NCBI GenBank assembly: GCA_963678705.1
Contig: OY783220.1
Location: forward strand, 9,321,001 to 9,385,000
Length of the DNA stretch: 64,000 nt
Direction: 5' to 3'
Source: Panorpa germanica
Lineage: Eukaryota; Arthropoda; Insecta; Mecoptera; Panorpidae
Shown here piece by piece: positions 29,608-48,500 of this stretch. Numbering within the stretch: position 1 is the first letter of the stretch; each line of letters starts with the position of its first letter. Under the pieces are notes generated by a model. That model did no database searches. It saw only the letters and a list, made by a program, of their open reading frames with translations, and was not told the origin of the DNA. The position numbers were made by a program, and so were the translations under genes.

Positions 29608-30454
29608 GTTTCATTATATAAACTTAGGCTGTGGATCTTCAAACACGAATCCTTCACGTGATTGACGATACAATGAAAATTGATATTAATTTGTATATAC
29701 AGTGTAATAATTAACATCTTAATTACAATGTATCAATGAACGTTCAACAAATGATATCTTGAAACGCGGGAGTGATTGACAGGCATTTGACGCACGTGCC
29801 ACTTTACATTAGCATGGCGTTGTAATTATCGAGAGCCCTTTAAAAACAATTAGATTTAATTTATTGCGCAATATAAAAGTTGCGATTTCTCATTTATCTT
29901 GAAATATAATAATTATTAAAATGATTTTGTTTTTTTATTCATTGCTTTTTTAGAAGCGTATTTACCAACTTAATTTATGTTTGCTAGAGGTTTGTCTATC
30001 AAAATTCCATTCGAATTATCCATTCAAAGAAAGTAAATTATTATCATGTGGTAATACTTATTAGTTGATTACGTTTTGGTAATATCTAGTACTAAGATCA
30101 TATCAGTTTTATCTGGAACATTGAATTATTTATTGTCATTACAATTTGCTTATGCATTCTGCTGGATGAAACATCTGGTTAGTAAAGTTGGGAGAATCGT
30201 ACACAGCGATTGCAGTTTGGAAAAAACAGGCACATGGGGACTCTGTGTGTACTGCAAAACTAGGATAACACTTGTTAAGATACATCTAATCAGTTTGCAG
30301 ATATATACATATATATTGTTAGCTATTACTACAACTAAAAAGAAGACAGCGTTGATTATGAAATAGATATTTCAAATAGAAACTAGATTTTCTGAATTAT
30401 TTTTCATAACATATTTATTATTGCCATTTACAGAGAAATGTTATTTTTGATAAA
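29608..30454. repeat. Duplicated spacer between SP3 and SP4
   Basis: Near-identical to 33455-34370, the spacer just before SP5 (shared landmarks: TTGAAACGCGGGAGTGATTG, GGTAATATCTAGTACTA, TTTGCAGATATATACATATA, AACTAGATTTTCTGAATTAT). The plus-strand ORFs 30076-30366 and 33937-34134 lie in the two copies and differ by indels, so they are not genes. Confidence 0.85.
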
Positions 30455-30509
30455 TTAAGGATCAGGTGGTGCAGATGTCTTCTCAATCCATTCTACGAAG
30501 GAAGAAACA
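30455..30509 (-). pseudogene. 3' exon relic of an SP-type protease
   Basis: Minus strand encodes SSFVEWIEKTSAPPDP and a TAA stop, the C-terminus of SP1/SP3 ([16 protein letters not shown]), followed by the 3' flank typical of SP5. The match breaks off at about 30510, where sequence homologous to the region downstream of SP2 (24831 onward) begins. Only the last 17 codons survive. This marks the breakpoint of an unequal exchange or deletion in the array. Confidence 0.85.
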
Positions 30510-30646
30510 ATTAATTTTTTTGAATTCAAAATAAAAACAATATTTATATTTATTTTGTACTACATGTTTGATTTATTATCTAATTTGTAAAATAACAACA
30601 TGTACTACATTTGATAAACGAAGAAACAATTTAGGATATTGCTTGT

Positions 30647-32549
<1,903 letters not shown>

Positions 32550-32588
32550 TATTCGTTCGTTTGTTGGATTCCAGAAATATAGCCTGCT

Positions 32589-32657
32589 TTTATATAGACC
32601 ACTATCTCTATTGTTGAAGGAATTTCAATTATAAATAGGTACTTGTACTGTGATAAG
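32589..32657 (-). promoter_or_regulatory. SP4 promoter: TATA box and GATA site
   Basis: TATAAA (minus) at 32589-32594 and TGATAAG at 32651-32657, 40 and 102 bp upstream of the ATG, identical spacing to SP2. Confidence 0.65.
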
Positions 32658-32689
32658 GCCCTACAGTTGAATTTCACTTAAAAAATTGA

Positions 32690-34370
32690 ATACATTGTAT
32701 TTATCCTGGTAAACTTAAAGATAATATCCAAAGTCTGGGTAGTGCTAGGGCATGCAAGAATGGAATTCAATGAAACATTTGATGTAATGTCATATTTTCA
32801 TTATGTAACGTTTCGTTTTTTTACTTTACCAATAAATAGATGTAAGATGCACATAAAATCCTGTATTAAATGTAGTCCTGCTATTCACAAACCTTGGTTG
32901 CCATTACAATTATGTAATACTTTACTTAAATGAGACCCAGTAATATTTAATCTAAAAGGATCTTCTTTTATTACTTTAAACTATTTAAAATTGTTAAAAA
33001 TATGTTCTTAAGAAGTTTTATGCATAATAAATGAGTCAAACAGTAGATTTATTTTTCAAATAGTCGTAAAATGGGTCACAACATGTTGTATATTAGGTAA
33101 TATTGTTTACGTAACAGGTAACTTGTTTTTTGTTAGACAAATAAGGCATAAGTAGAGAACAATTTATTTATTTTATTTTGTATTTAACGTTTTCACTACA
33201 TTCTTGTGCTTTAACTCATTTATTTACATGTCATTGTCCTTAATTCAATTTTGATCCTTATTAAATCTAAACATTCTCACTCCTTTTAATGTGCTCCAAT
33301 GTTTCTATCTCCGTTCCGCACACCCTGCCTACCTTACGTAGACAACAATGTTTAGCGGCTTAATTTATTAAATATCATTTATAACGTCATTTCAAAGATA
33401 ACTTTTTTATAATAAATAAATCTGAAATTCGTATTTCTAACTTTGTTCACCGGGTTGCATTATATAAACTTAGGCTGTGGATCTTAAAACACGAATCCTT
33501 CACGTGATTGAAGTTATAATGAAATTTAATATTAATTTGTATATGCATTGTATTAATTAACATCTTAAAATTATTACAATGTATCAATGAAGGTAGTCAC
33601 ACGTTCAACAAATGATATCTTGAAACACGGGAGTGATCGACAGGCATTTGACGCACGTGCCACTTTACATTAGCATGGCGTTGTAATTATCGAGAGCCCT
33701 TTAAAAACAATTAGATTAAATTTATCGCCCGATATGAAAGTTGCGATTTCTCATTTATCTTAAAATATAATAATTATTAAAATGATTTTGTTTTTTTATT
33801 CATTGCATTTTTTGAACCGTATTTTTCAACTTAATTTATGTTTGCTACAGGTTTGTCTATCAAAATTCCATTCGAATTATCCATTCAAAGAAAATAAATT
33901 ATTATCATGTGGTAATACTTATTAGTTGATTACGTTTTGGTAATATCTAGTACTAATGTCATATCAGTTTTATCTGGAACATTGAATGATCTATTGTCAT
34001 TGCAATTTGCTTATGCATTCTGCTGGATGAAAGATCTGGTTAGTAAAGTTGGGAGAATCGTACACAGCGATTGCAAAAACAAATGGAAAAAACAGGCACA
34101 TGGGGACTCTGTGGGTACTGCAAAACTAGGATAACACTTGTTAAGATACATCTAATCAGTTTGCAGATATATACATATATATTGTTAGCTATTACTAAAA
34201 CTAAAAAGAAGACAGCGTTGATTATGAAATAGATATTTCAAAAAGAAAGTTGCACATTTGTTGAGTGTCCACTGTCCAGAACACTTTTTATGTTTTATAA
34301 ATAAAATAGAAACTAGATTTTCTGAATTATTTTTCATAACATATTTATTATTGCCATTTACAGAGAAATG
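32690..34370. repeat. Duplicated spacer between SP4 and SP5
   Basis: First part (to about 33740) is the second copy of 27000-27990; the rest (33455-34370) pairs with 29608-30454. Includes dispersed repeat D (about 32930-33160) and a non-LTR tail at 33155-33330. A stretch near 32745-32930 is unique to this copy. No gene recognised. Confidence 0.8.
33155..33330 (-). mobile_element. Non-LTR retrotransposon 3' relic
   Basis: Duplicate of the relic at 27395-27565 with the same Cys-motif tail and A-rich 3' end; arose by duplication of the host spacer rather than a separate insertion. Confidence 0.6.
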
Positions 34371-34404
34371 TTATTTATGACAAATCACGAAGAGAATTAA
34401 GATA

Positions 34405-35715
<1,311 letters not shown>

Positions 35716-35753
35716 TTTCGTTAGTTTGACGAATTTCTAAAATGGTGCCTGCT

Positions 35754-35800
35754 TTTATACAGTGCTTTATCACTAATCAATGACCAGTGCTACGATACGG
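35754..35800 (-). promoter_or_regulatory. SP5 promoter: TATA box
   Basis: TATAAA (minus) at 35754-35759, about 40 bp upstream of the ATG. The place of the GATA site is occupied by CGATACG (35793-35799), a degenerate match. Confidence 0.5.
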
Positions 35801-36220
35801 TGGATCAGTTGAGTTCTACTTCAGAAAATAAATACATTGTATCCATTTTATTAATTTTAAGAGTATCTGTCCTATTTTTAGATAAAGGCCACTATTTATA
35901 AACTAAGTGCTTCATTTATTTATCTCTTCATTTAGTGCGAATTAATATTTGAGGCTACTTCACATTCATTTTTCTCCTGTCAAGTAGATTTATGTGCTTA
36001 CTAGCTTTACCAAACAAAGCACTTATTTATTATAGCCTTTCCAGAAGAATAGTTTGACTATCACTTATAAATAACAACAACAGTTAACATTTTATAATAT
36101 TTTATTTTATATTTTTCAACACACATTTTTTCCAAGTTTCAATAACTCGTTATAGTTATTATCATTTACGGAGAAATATGTTTACGTGGTTAATCAAGAA
36201 CAAAATGAAGGCGTTATTTA
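35801..36220. other. Spacer between SP5 and SP6
   Basis: No gene recognised. AT-rich; the right part contains the 3' flank of SP6 with AATAAA-type signals on the minus strand. Confidence 0.5.
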
Positions 36221-37360
<1,140 letters not shown>

Positions 37361-37399
37361 TTCTCGTTCGTTTGACGGATTTCAGATATTTTGCCTGCT

Positions 37400-37458
37400 T
37401 TTATACAGCACACTATCTCTATTCTTTAAGTAATCTCAATTGTTAAGTCTATGATAAG
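37400..37458 (-). promoter_or_regulatory. SP6 promoter: TATA box and GATA site
   Basis: TATAAA (minus) at 37400-37405, 40 bp upstream of the ATG, and TGATAAG at 37452-37458, 92 bp upstream. Confidence 0.6.
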
Positions 37459-37479
37459 ACACTTAAGTTGAAATTCACT

Positions 37480-38730
37480 CAAAAAAAAAAATATAAATTG
37501 TATGTTTATCGCGGGGTTTTTCGATTATCCTAAAATGTACACCGATTTTGTAAATCCCAGCTTTGGAACCTGTTTTTCAACTCGTTTGCAAAATTTCTCA
37601 AAAGTGTTTTGGTTTACGAGATATCAGCATATAAAAGTTTAAATAATGCTTTTAATACCGCAAGAGATTATTTTAAGAAGTTTTTTTGAAAACATAAAAC
37701 ATAAACACGTGGTGTTTATTATGACGTAATCGGCTAAGTTGCCTATCAGATAATTCCCATCGAGAATAGCGCAGTTTTAAAGCATACGATACTGAACAGT
37801 GAACGCACTTGTATGAATAGCCAAAGCCATACAAGGAATACTTAATATAACAATGGTTTCCATCCGGATTTGTGAACGCGTGCGTTAGCATATCTTTCAC
37901 AAGTCAAATCAAAATATTTATTAATACTATTAGAAGAAAGAGCAATTGTGGAAAGGACTTTTGCACAAATTGCATCCCTTATACACATTTTCATATCTGT
38001 TACAAATTCGCACTAGATAAAACGAAGAATTTTATCACGCTAACGAATACTGTTGTACTTTGAAGTATTGAGCGAACTAATTATGTTAATTACGCGTTAA
38101 AAATATATACAATGTATTAACAATGATGTTCAACAATGAATCATCCGTTAAAAAATGCTATTATAAAGTACAAAGCCTCTGACACAAATTTTATAGACGT
38201 GCCACTTAACTTTAGAATTAAAATTCTCCAATCATCAAGTACCATTATGAAAATTAATCAGATTTATTTTTAGTTGTAAATTTTTCGTTAAAAACAATTA
38301 GGTTATGTATAATACACCTACGTGTACTTCAAATGAGATTAATTTATTTTTAAACTAAGTTTTGACAGAGTCGCATTTCTCTAATGCGCGCTAAGTTTTA
38401 TAATCGTAAAATATCATGGGTATTGAAATAATTATCATTAACATTACAAAAATAAAAGGTTAAACACATTTATAAAAAAATAACAATTTGTATGTTTGAA
38501 TTTCTTTAATGGTTGTTGCCTCTAGGTATTACACTGTTCTAATTACATCTTATTTACTAATTATACTTAACTAAAATTAAGCAAACTTCACATTTTTCTA
38601 TAATACTAATTATCTTAACCTTTCTTGAATTTTTTTTTGTCCTTGTCAGAGTTCGAATATTACCAGAGTTATAACAATTTAAATTTTAGCAACTTGATTT
38701 CGGCAGTAATTGGAAGGTCAATGTGAACCA
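37480..38730. other. Non-coding spacer
   Basis: No gene recognised. The ORFs at 37673-37900 (-) and 37872-38063 (+) show no domain, signal or splice context. Confidence 0.5.
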
Positions 38731-39119
38731 CGTCTTAATTTCTATAAAACTGTATATTAATAACACTGGCTACGAAAACCTCAAATGTACAAATATTCTC
38801 TAATAATTTGCTATATTTTAGGAGATATTAACAATTAAAATAGTCATTTTTCCGTGATCCCAACGCACTAATTTGTCATTTCTTTCATATAGCAGAGCGT
38901 AAAAGAGATAACATACTTAACACAGAACTCTTTTACATACAACAAATAACTAACATATTTCTTAACAGTGCGAAATGTTACGTCATAAATATGGCCGACC
39001 ATTTCTAGAGCTGAAACTACAATTCGAATTTTTAATTGCTATATCTCCGTCAACATTTAGATATTTATTAAAATAAAAACGCCAATACACATTTATTAAC
39101 AACTATTTAAAGCCCATTG
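38731..39119 (+). repeat. MITE family A, diverged internally deleted copy
   Basis: Family order preserved from CGTCTTAATTTCTATAAAAC to AAAGCCCATTGT. Keeps the AGAGCGTAAAAGAGATAACA segment like the 19268 copy. Left terminal repeat lost. Confidence 0.75.
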
Positions 39120-39526
39120 TAAAACACGTTTTAACTTTTGCGTTTATCTCGAACTACTTTTTCTTACTCGTTAACTGGTCAATGCAGTCTTTAGTTAAAA
39201 AAAACCGTCTAAAGCCTTTTTCGATTTATTTTTTGTACACTATACGAAACAATAAAAAAGCAATGTGTAACTAATTTCTTTATAATGTATATAGAAACGA
39301 ATAAGGTAAAATTCAGCATCGTATTATAGATTTATATGTCTTTTATAACCTCTTTTAAGCATGCTGGTAATTTAAAATATATCAACATAATAAAGCATAG
39401 AATTAAAATATAAAATATAATATGAAAATAATACAACAGAAGGATGAAATGATAACAAAATATATTTAAATATATTAACGAATTAAAACATAAAAGAAAA
39501 ATTATATAATTATATATAAAATTATA
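39120..39526. other. Non-coding spacer
   Basis: Very AT-rich, no gene recognised. Confidence 0.5.
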
Positions 39527-39560
39527 TATTATTTAACTATACACCTATAGTTAAATAATA
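39527..39560. other. Perfect 15-bp hairpin just past SP7
   Basis: TATTATTTAACTATA (39527-39541), loop CACC, then the exact reverse complement (39546-39560). It starts 70 bp past the SP7 stop and would lie in or near the 3' UTR. Role unknown; may be chance in AT-rich DNA. Confidence 0.6.
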
Positions 39561-39629
39561 AAAATGTGAAGCGTCTTTGATAATAATATGAAAAAGAAAA
39601 GATGAGATTGAATAAAATATTTAAATGAA

Positions 39630-41298
<1,669 letters not shown>

Positions 41299-42592
41299 AT
41301 TTTATTTCCAACTAACTTTTCTCGACATAAATTTATCATAATTATCTTGTAAATATTTATCGTAAGTTTATAACAAATTTTTAAAATCATAATTTTAATT
41401 AACGAATAAAGTGTTATTAGTGTTTTGATAACAATTAAATTTTAATTACAAACACAAGGTGTCCCAAACAAAAATGCATACAGTGTTTGAATGATTATAA
41501 CTTTAGTTTTTATTTATATATAATTTATATTTAAATGGGATTGTGTCCTCATTTTTTAATTAAAAAAATATGTAATACAAAAGAATCTTCTTAAAATGCA
41601 TTACTTTTTATTCTACAGCAGATTTTGTACAAAGTAATTCCATCCTGGACAATTTACTGTCGATAACGGTGACTAGGTATTTTTTTTGGTATACCCTGTA
41701 TAATACAAGGTGATTCAAAACATACAACTACAAATTTCAGCAGATTGATATATATGCGTATAATACTTTCTTGTACCTTTGTTAGATATACCGTCTTTTA
41801 CCTTAAAAGCGCATTAGATAGATTATATTAGAACACCAAATTTTCCTTTAAATTTAAACACAGATGTAAGCTAAGAACCTAGATCATATTGAAAACCTAG
41901 GTTTCCATAAGAATTAATATCACTTAAACCTTTTTGCTTCTATGTGGCACATTTCTAGATACTTGTCCCCAAACTAAAAAACAAACTACCAATTGTTTTC
42001 ACCCAGTAAGCTAATCAAATCGAAATTTAATTTTTGATACCCTGTATTTCTAATCACTACATATAAACATAACAAATTATACTTGAACGAGTTTCTGAAC
42101 AGTCTGTACTTCTTCAAACTCGTTAAGTCATTGTAATTTTACTTGATAATAATTATCTAAAGTCTGAAGGACGATATTATTTCCAAATCCACTTGACAAT
42201 AGGAAAAATTGTCACCAGTAATCTACCAATCGTTAATAATAATGCAAAACACTCTTCCGAAGATAGTATCTATTGCTTATACTATTTAGAGCGGCTGCAC
42301 AATGGAGAAAATATTGACTCTAAAGTGCAGTTCACACCAATGCGATTCATAAATTGATCTTTAATACTTTACGACATATTTGGGTTGTCGGTAAATTCAC
42401 AATCCTTGGTAGACCAGAACTAACCTAGAATTTGGTATATGAAACTAAGGCTTCAAACATAAAAAGAATCCAAAACCAACTTGAAAATCAATTTATTTAT
42501 TTTTCTTTCAGATGCTAAAGACAAAACAATCTTTTCTTAATTTTATGTGATTAAACAATAATATAGAAATCTTTAAAATAAGATTTTGTCAT
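41299..42592. other. Spacer between SP7 and the CCP-fibrinogen gene
   Basis: No gene recognised. A short piece at 41535-41570 (GGGATTGTGTCCTCATTTTT) matches the end of MITE family A. GATAAC lies about 120 bp upstream of the SP7 start. Confidence 0.5.
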
Positions 42593-45500
42593 TTAAAGTT
42601 GTAGTCTTCTCCGTGTTAGCATCCTGGCCTTCTTGAGGGACCGTTTATTATCAAACATATAGTACCACATCATTGATCTCCCATCTTCCACAGCTGCACT
42701 ATGATACAACCCTGTCAAATGACTGCAAAAGAATTAAATGCAGTTCAAGATTCTTTATTCATTTCAATTCAATATAAGTCTATATTTTTTTCAAAAAGGA
42801 TGATGACATTTTTGTCCCTATTACCTGCTGTGGCAAGCCTGGTACCACCATCCACCTTTCCATCGATCCGCACAATTAATCGAATTATGCATGTCTTGGT
42901 CCATATCGAATGTCGTAAACTTCATGCCGTTGTGAAGCCCCAACGCGTCTCCTGAAAGCAACTGCATTTAAGATTTATACATTTGTTAATTTATTTAATG
43001 GCCCTTGCTCCTGACGTTTGATTCTGCATCTCTTTTACACTTGCCTTGTGTAACACTGATGGAAAAGGTAAGAAATAGTAGTGTGAAAGAAGGCAATAAA
43101 TATTTATCCTTTTAATGGGCTTGTGCCCTATGTCTTAATTTCTATAAAAGTGTACTATATATTGATAAAGCAGGTTACTAGAACCACAAATGTTCAATTA
43201 TTTTTTAATAACTCCTTATATGTTAAGAGATATTAACAATTAAAGAAGTCATTTTGTCTCTTTCATTATTAAAAGGATTCAACGTCGTACACATTCCAAG
43301 TGCATGTGACATCACAATCCTTGTGTAAGGTTACCAACCTTACAGCTCATAAATCTCTGCTATATGTATTTATATATCAAAATATCAAATATTATTTACA
43401 GCTATTTCAAGGAACAATAAAATTTCAATATTATGTCTGCCGTAACAGGGTTAAATAAAATAAAAACTTATTATTCTTTGACTTGACTTGATTATTTGAC
43501 TACCAACAGCTACAAAACATTACCACAGCACTGATCTACTCAACAAATAACTGACGTTAAAATGCATTTCACGTTATACAAATATGGCTGACCATTTCTA
43601 GCGCTAAAACTACAATTCAAACTTTTAATTGCTATATCTCCTAGCTATATCGACCACCAAAAACTGAGGACACAAGCCCATTAACAAAACACTTGGTGAA
43701 ATTATTAATTCATTTTAGTGTCAATTGTGGCGCTTGTGTTTGTACTACTGTACTAATATACGCACCTGCAGTTCCGGTATACCACGCAACATTTAGTTTA
43801 TAACCAGATTCTTTGTCATCCACCTTAAATGATTCGTAACGAGCCCACGCCGTGCTGCCATTAAAAGCCTCTAATTCAATATACAGCTCATGCTTATTAT
43901 CTTTTGTAATCTAGAACCATTAATTAAAAATTAATTATTTGTATAAATGTTTTAAAGTATTTTTTTAAGGTCTTTTAGTTTAGTATATATTTAGTTTATT
44001 AAAATTTTTAGCATGAGTGTATTATTTTACCAAATAAATTAATTGTTTATGATTTGCAATTTTCTAGCCTCGGACAGGGTTGTCATGTGTTTTCGGTAAT
44101 GTCCGTGCAGCGTTCGTGAACACGTGCATCTATACAATACTCTTCCTCTATCTCAACTATAGCAAATGATTCATTTTTTTATTAAATAAATATTTGCAAT
44201 TATATGTTTTGTGTTATATATTTTAGTGAGCATGTTCGTGACCCGATCGGGTGATTCCGTGGATACTCGTAACGTATTATTAAATATTATTATTTTAATT
44301 GTCATACATGTTTCTTTTAACTTTGATTTTGTTTATAAAAAACTAAAGTCTGGAATCGCTCGGACACATAATTATTAACTGACGTATGCACCTAAAGTAT
44401 CATTCCCACTCACTGCTTTAATTTAATTTTGTGTTTTGTATTTAATTTAAATTGCTTAGCATATAGCAATACGCGTAGTCATTCACAGTACCATTTTTAA
44501 TTTAATTTATTTTTTAAGTTTTCTTAGGTCCAATGTTTCAAATTGAAAATATTATATTAAGAAAAACTATATTATATTATATCACCTCCAAAATGTGACA
44601 ATCTGTCAAAATGCAGTAGGATTTACTTTTAAAAGTAGTTTAATGTCAGTTTTTGAACAATATAGAAGTGAAAACAATTTCTATTACTAATTGTTATTAA
44701 AAATAGCAATTTTAATTATTTGACATATAATTTTGTCGATTTGTTAAAATTTATATTACCAACGATGCATACGCACCAACTAAATTAACTAAACTTAAGT
44801 TAAAACACAAATGTCAAAAGGAATGCTTAAACGAAAACCTGAAATCTAGATTGCAATATGAAATAAAAACAGTAAATTAAAAATCAAAACAGTGAGTGGG
44901 AATGATGGTTAAGTATATTCAAAATTAAAACTAAAAACACAGCGAAGAACGCATATTCTGTTTATAGGTGTACACCTCATGAACTTATTTGAATACCTGA
45001 TGTATTCGTTCCAACCCAAGCCAATATTCCTCATCAGCTGACCCGAATCCGTCCGTGTAGTTTTGATAATTTCTGTAGAAATCAACTGATCCGTCGAATC
45101 TAGAGAGGATAACCTATAACGAAAATGCATACACTTTTAATATTTCTTTGAAAAATGATGATAAAATAAAACAACAGGAAAGAATCCAAGAGAGGGTTGT
45201 CAGCATGCATAAAAAGAATGACGTAAAACACACAAAAAATGTAGCGAGATTTAGAAAAGGTAATAAGAAGAAAGGAAGGTGATACTAAGAATGGGAAAAG
45301 AGATTAAGATAGATAGTGAAAAGAAGATACAGAAGAAAGGAACTGGATGGCGAAGGTACAGAGAAACAAGGAGAAGTAAAGGACAAGAAGAGTTAACTGC
45401 AACGAAAAGAACAAAATTATATCTCCGACAGTTTTACTCCAATTGACTTCAAATTTTCACACAATAAACTTAATATGTTCTTCATTAATATAAATCAATA

Positions 45501-48500
45501 AAAGAAACCTAAGCCCCCACCCCCCCTTAACGATAAAAAAGCTAAATTAGTTAATTGAATATTAAAATATTTCATTCTTGAAGCAGTGATCTAAGAGAAT
45601 ACTTCTTATTCAAATTCGAAACTTTGCCGTTAGTTTTAAGATTATTTACTCACTGTCCACGTAGAAGAATTTAAGTTCATTTCACAATAAACAGGAAAAG
45701 GAGTTGGATAACCTCCCGGTTGAATCACATAAACTCCGGAAACTTTACTTGGCACATTGGGACAATCATTCACAGCTGAAATAATACGTTTTTTATTTTA
45801 AAGTTTCTAATATTTTTCATATTTGGGTGTAGTTGTGAAACCTTACTTCGACACTCTGGAATTTGACTGGACCAACCATTGTGTCCACAAAAAAGAGTGC
45901 TAATTCCCTGCAGATAATATGGACTATTGCAAGAAAACGTCAACACTGTAGACTCTCTTACCATTTCGCCTTTTTTTTTATTTTTACCAAAATTCAAAAT
46001 TTCATATTGCCCGTTTCTTGGGTAGAAAGGAAGAGTACATTGATTTTCTGAAACAAATAATTAAATTATAGTAACTGTACTAAAGTAGTGATAGAGAGGA
46101 TATAAGGAAAGAAGAAGCAAGTATTGGGGAGGAAGAAAAATAAATGCAAAATGTGGGAAGAAACAAAGAAGAAGATGGAAGTAAAGAATGTTCAATTTAA
46201 TTGAAATGAAAATAATATAAACAGTTTCTAAGAATTCAATACTAAACTAGTTATCATACTTTAGAGGTTTACACCATTAACCTAAGACGTGTACAATGTT
46301 AAATTTAAATTCTTATCTCTGCTTACCTTTACAACGAGGAGGATTGTTCGACCAACGACCATCTTCACAGTGAATATATCGTGGACCAATCAAATTAAAG
46401 TGGTCGTCGCAGCTATAAGCGAGAACTGTATCTTCAAGAGCTTGCTTATAAGCCACCGATGTCTCTTCCTTCCCTATTATGTCATAGCTCCCATTTAATG
46501 GAAATGCCGGTAAATTACAGACTGCCATCTCTAAAAATATTCCATATTAAAAGAAACACACCCGCTCACAATGGCACAAAGTAAAATAGGTATAAAAAGC
46601 AAACCTACTTGTACAATGAGGTAAAGAATTGGACCATATCCTTTTTTGGCAGTATATGAAATTGGCACCAACAAGCTTGTAGCCGAAATCACAATGCATT
46701 GTTAAGATTGTATTGTCCGGAACTTCAACGTCGTAGTGGTCACCTATCACTTTATAAAGTCCATTAAGTGGTGCTTCTGGCAATAAACATGTTGTCTTTT
46801 CTAATAGAAAGGAATTAAGGTACAAATCTCTTTCATTTTTATTCCATCTCACTGTTATTCAGACCTTACCCGTGCAATTGGGCATCGGAGCTGTCCAGCT
46901 TCCGTTAAAACACGTGATTATAGAGTATCCGAAGAGTTGATAATCTGGAAAACAGGTCACATTCAAACTTTCCTTCTCTTGAACCTCTTTTCCTGGAACG
47001 GGAACTTCCTTTGACCCCACTAAATAATAATCTCCATTTTCCGGGTAGTTTGGAAGGACACAATCGTTAAGTTCTGTGAATTTTCGAAAAAGAAATAAAT
47101 AACTTTTCTGTTAGTCTTTTCTTCTACTTTTCTACCTTTGCATGATGAAATTCCACTGAACCAATTTCCTTTTATGCAGACAGCCACCCCTCCACCAACA
47201 AGGTAGTAACCGGGATCGCAGAATGTGATTACGGCTGTCATCTCCTCAACAACGTTGGTATAATGCACGTTTGAATTTGGAGGATATATATTATAAATCG
47301 TATTTTTTGCTGACGGTGGTATAGTGCATCGCTTGTTTCCTACAATCAACAAGAACACATTACTTACATAATGTGTTGCTTACTACAAGAACGCACAACA
47401 AACGCACTTTCGCAGATGGGTACCGCTGAAGTCCATTCTCCGTCCTGGCAAACCGTAAAGTTGCCTCCGATTATATCGTATAACGGTTCGCATGAAAATA
47501 TGAGCAAAGTCCAACTTGGGACCTTCTCTCCAAATATGATGAGACTGGAAGAACCGCGAAGTTCGTAAAATCCGTGTTCAGGGAATACAGGAAGAATACA
47601 GTTTGACTTTTCTAAAATAAATTAAATTAAGCCAAATATTTGTATATGTAAGAAAAGAAATTATGTTATGAACTTCTTACTGAGGCATTGTATGAATTTT
47701 GTCTCCCATTTTCCGTGCTGACACACAGCTGTTGATTTAGCAAAGGCTTCGTATCCGGGGTTGCAGGTGTACCCTATAATTGTTAGTTCCGGCACTCTAG
47801 ACCCAAATGGAGGGGTAAATTCCGCTCCCAGCATGGAGAAGTGGCCATTCGGAGGAAAAGGAGGAAGATAGCAATCGCTGCGAATTTCTTATTGTTAAAG
47901 AATTGTTAAAACAAAAATGAATAAAATGGAATAGAATCGACTTAGTCTTGAAATACTGCAACAGGTTCTAAAATCATCGACGTATCTTGACATTCATCTG
48001 TTACTAACTTGAGAGAGCGTTACAGAGAAACGTGGGAGAGAGATGCAGAGTATAATAAGAGAAAGGAATATAGAAGTACAGTAGCAGGAAGCGATGAAGA
48101 TGGACAAATCGAGATACAACAAGAGATAGAAAGCTTTGAACAGGGAGTAAACCAGGGCACCTAGATAACCTGAGAAGTAAAGAAATTAGAATGATCACAA
48201 GGTTTAGACTAGGAAAATAAGAAAGAGGAAGCCAATATTGGAGAGGGCGATAAAGATACCGTACTAAATATGTAAGAAGAGGAGAGAATAGCTGGACCTA
48301 AATATTTTAGAGTCGTAAAGGTAAAAAAAAAGTAATATGAATATCCTTACTGTATATGCCTCTCGGATTCATTAGCCGGGCAAATTTCTGTCAACTCGCT
48401 AGATTCTGTAAATTAAATAAATAAGGACAATTTATATTGAATTTCTTTTATCAGAATGAGTAGAAAACTCACCGTTTGCAAATATTTGCGTAAAAACGTT

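Noticed and set aside
30076..30366. 96-residue plus-strand ORF between SP3 and SP4
   Set aside because: Its duplicate at 33937-34134 is disrupted by indels that change the frame, so there is no sign of coding constraint.
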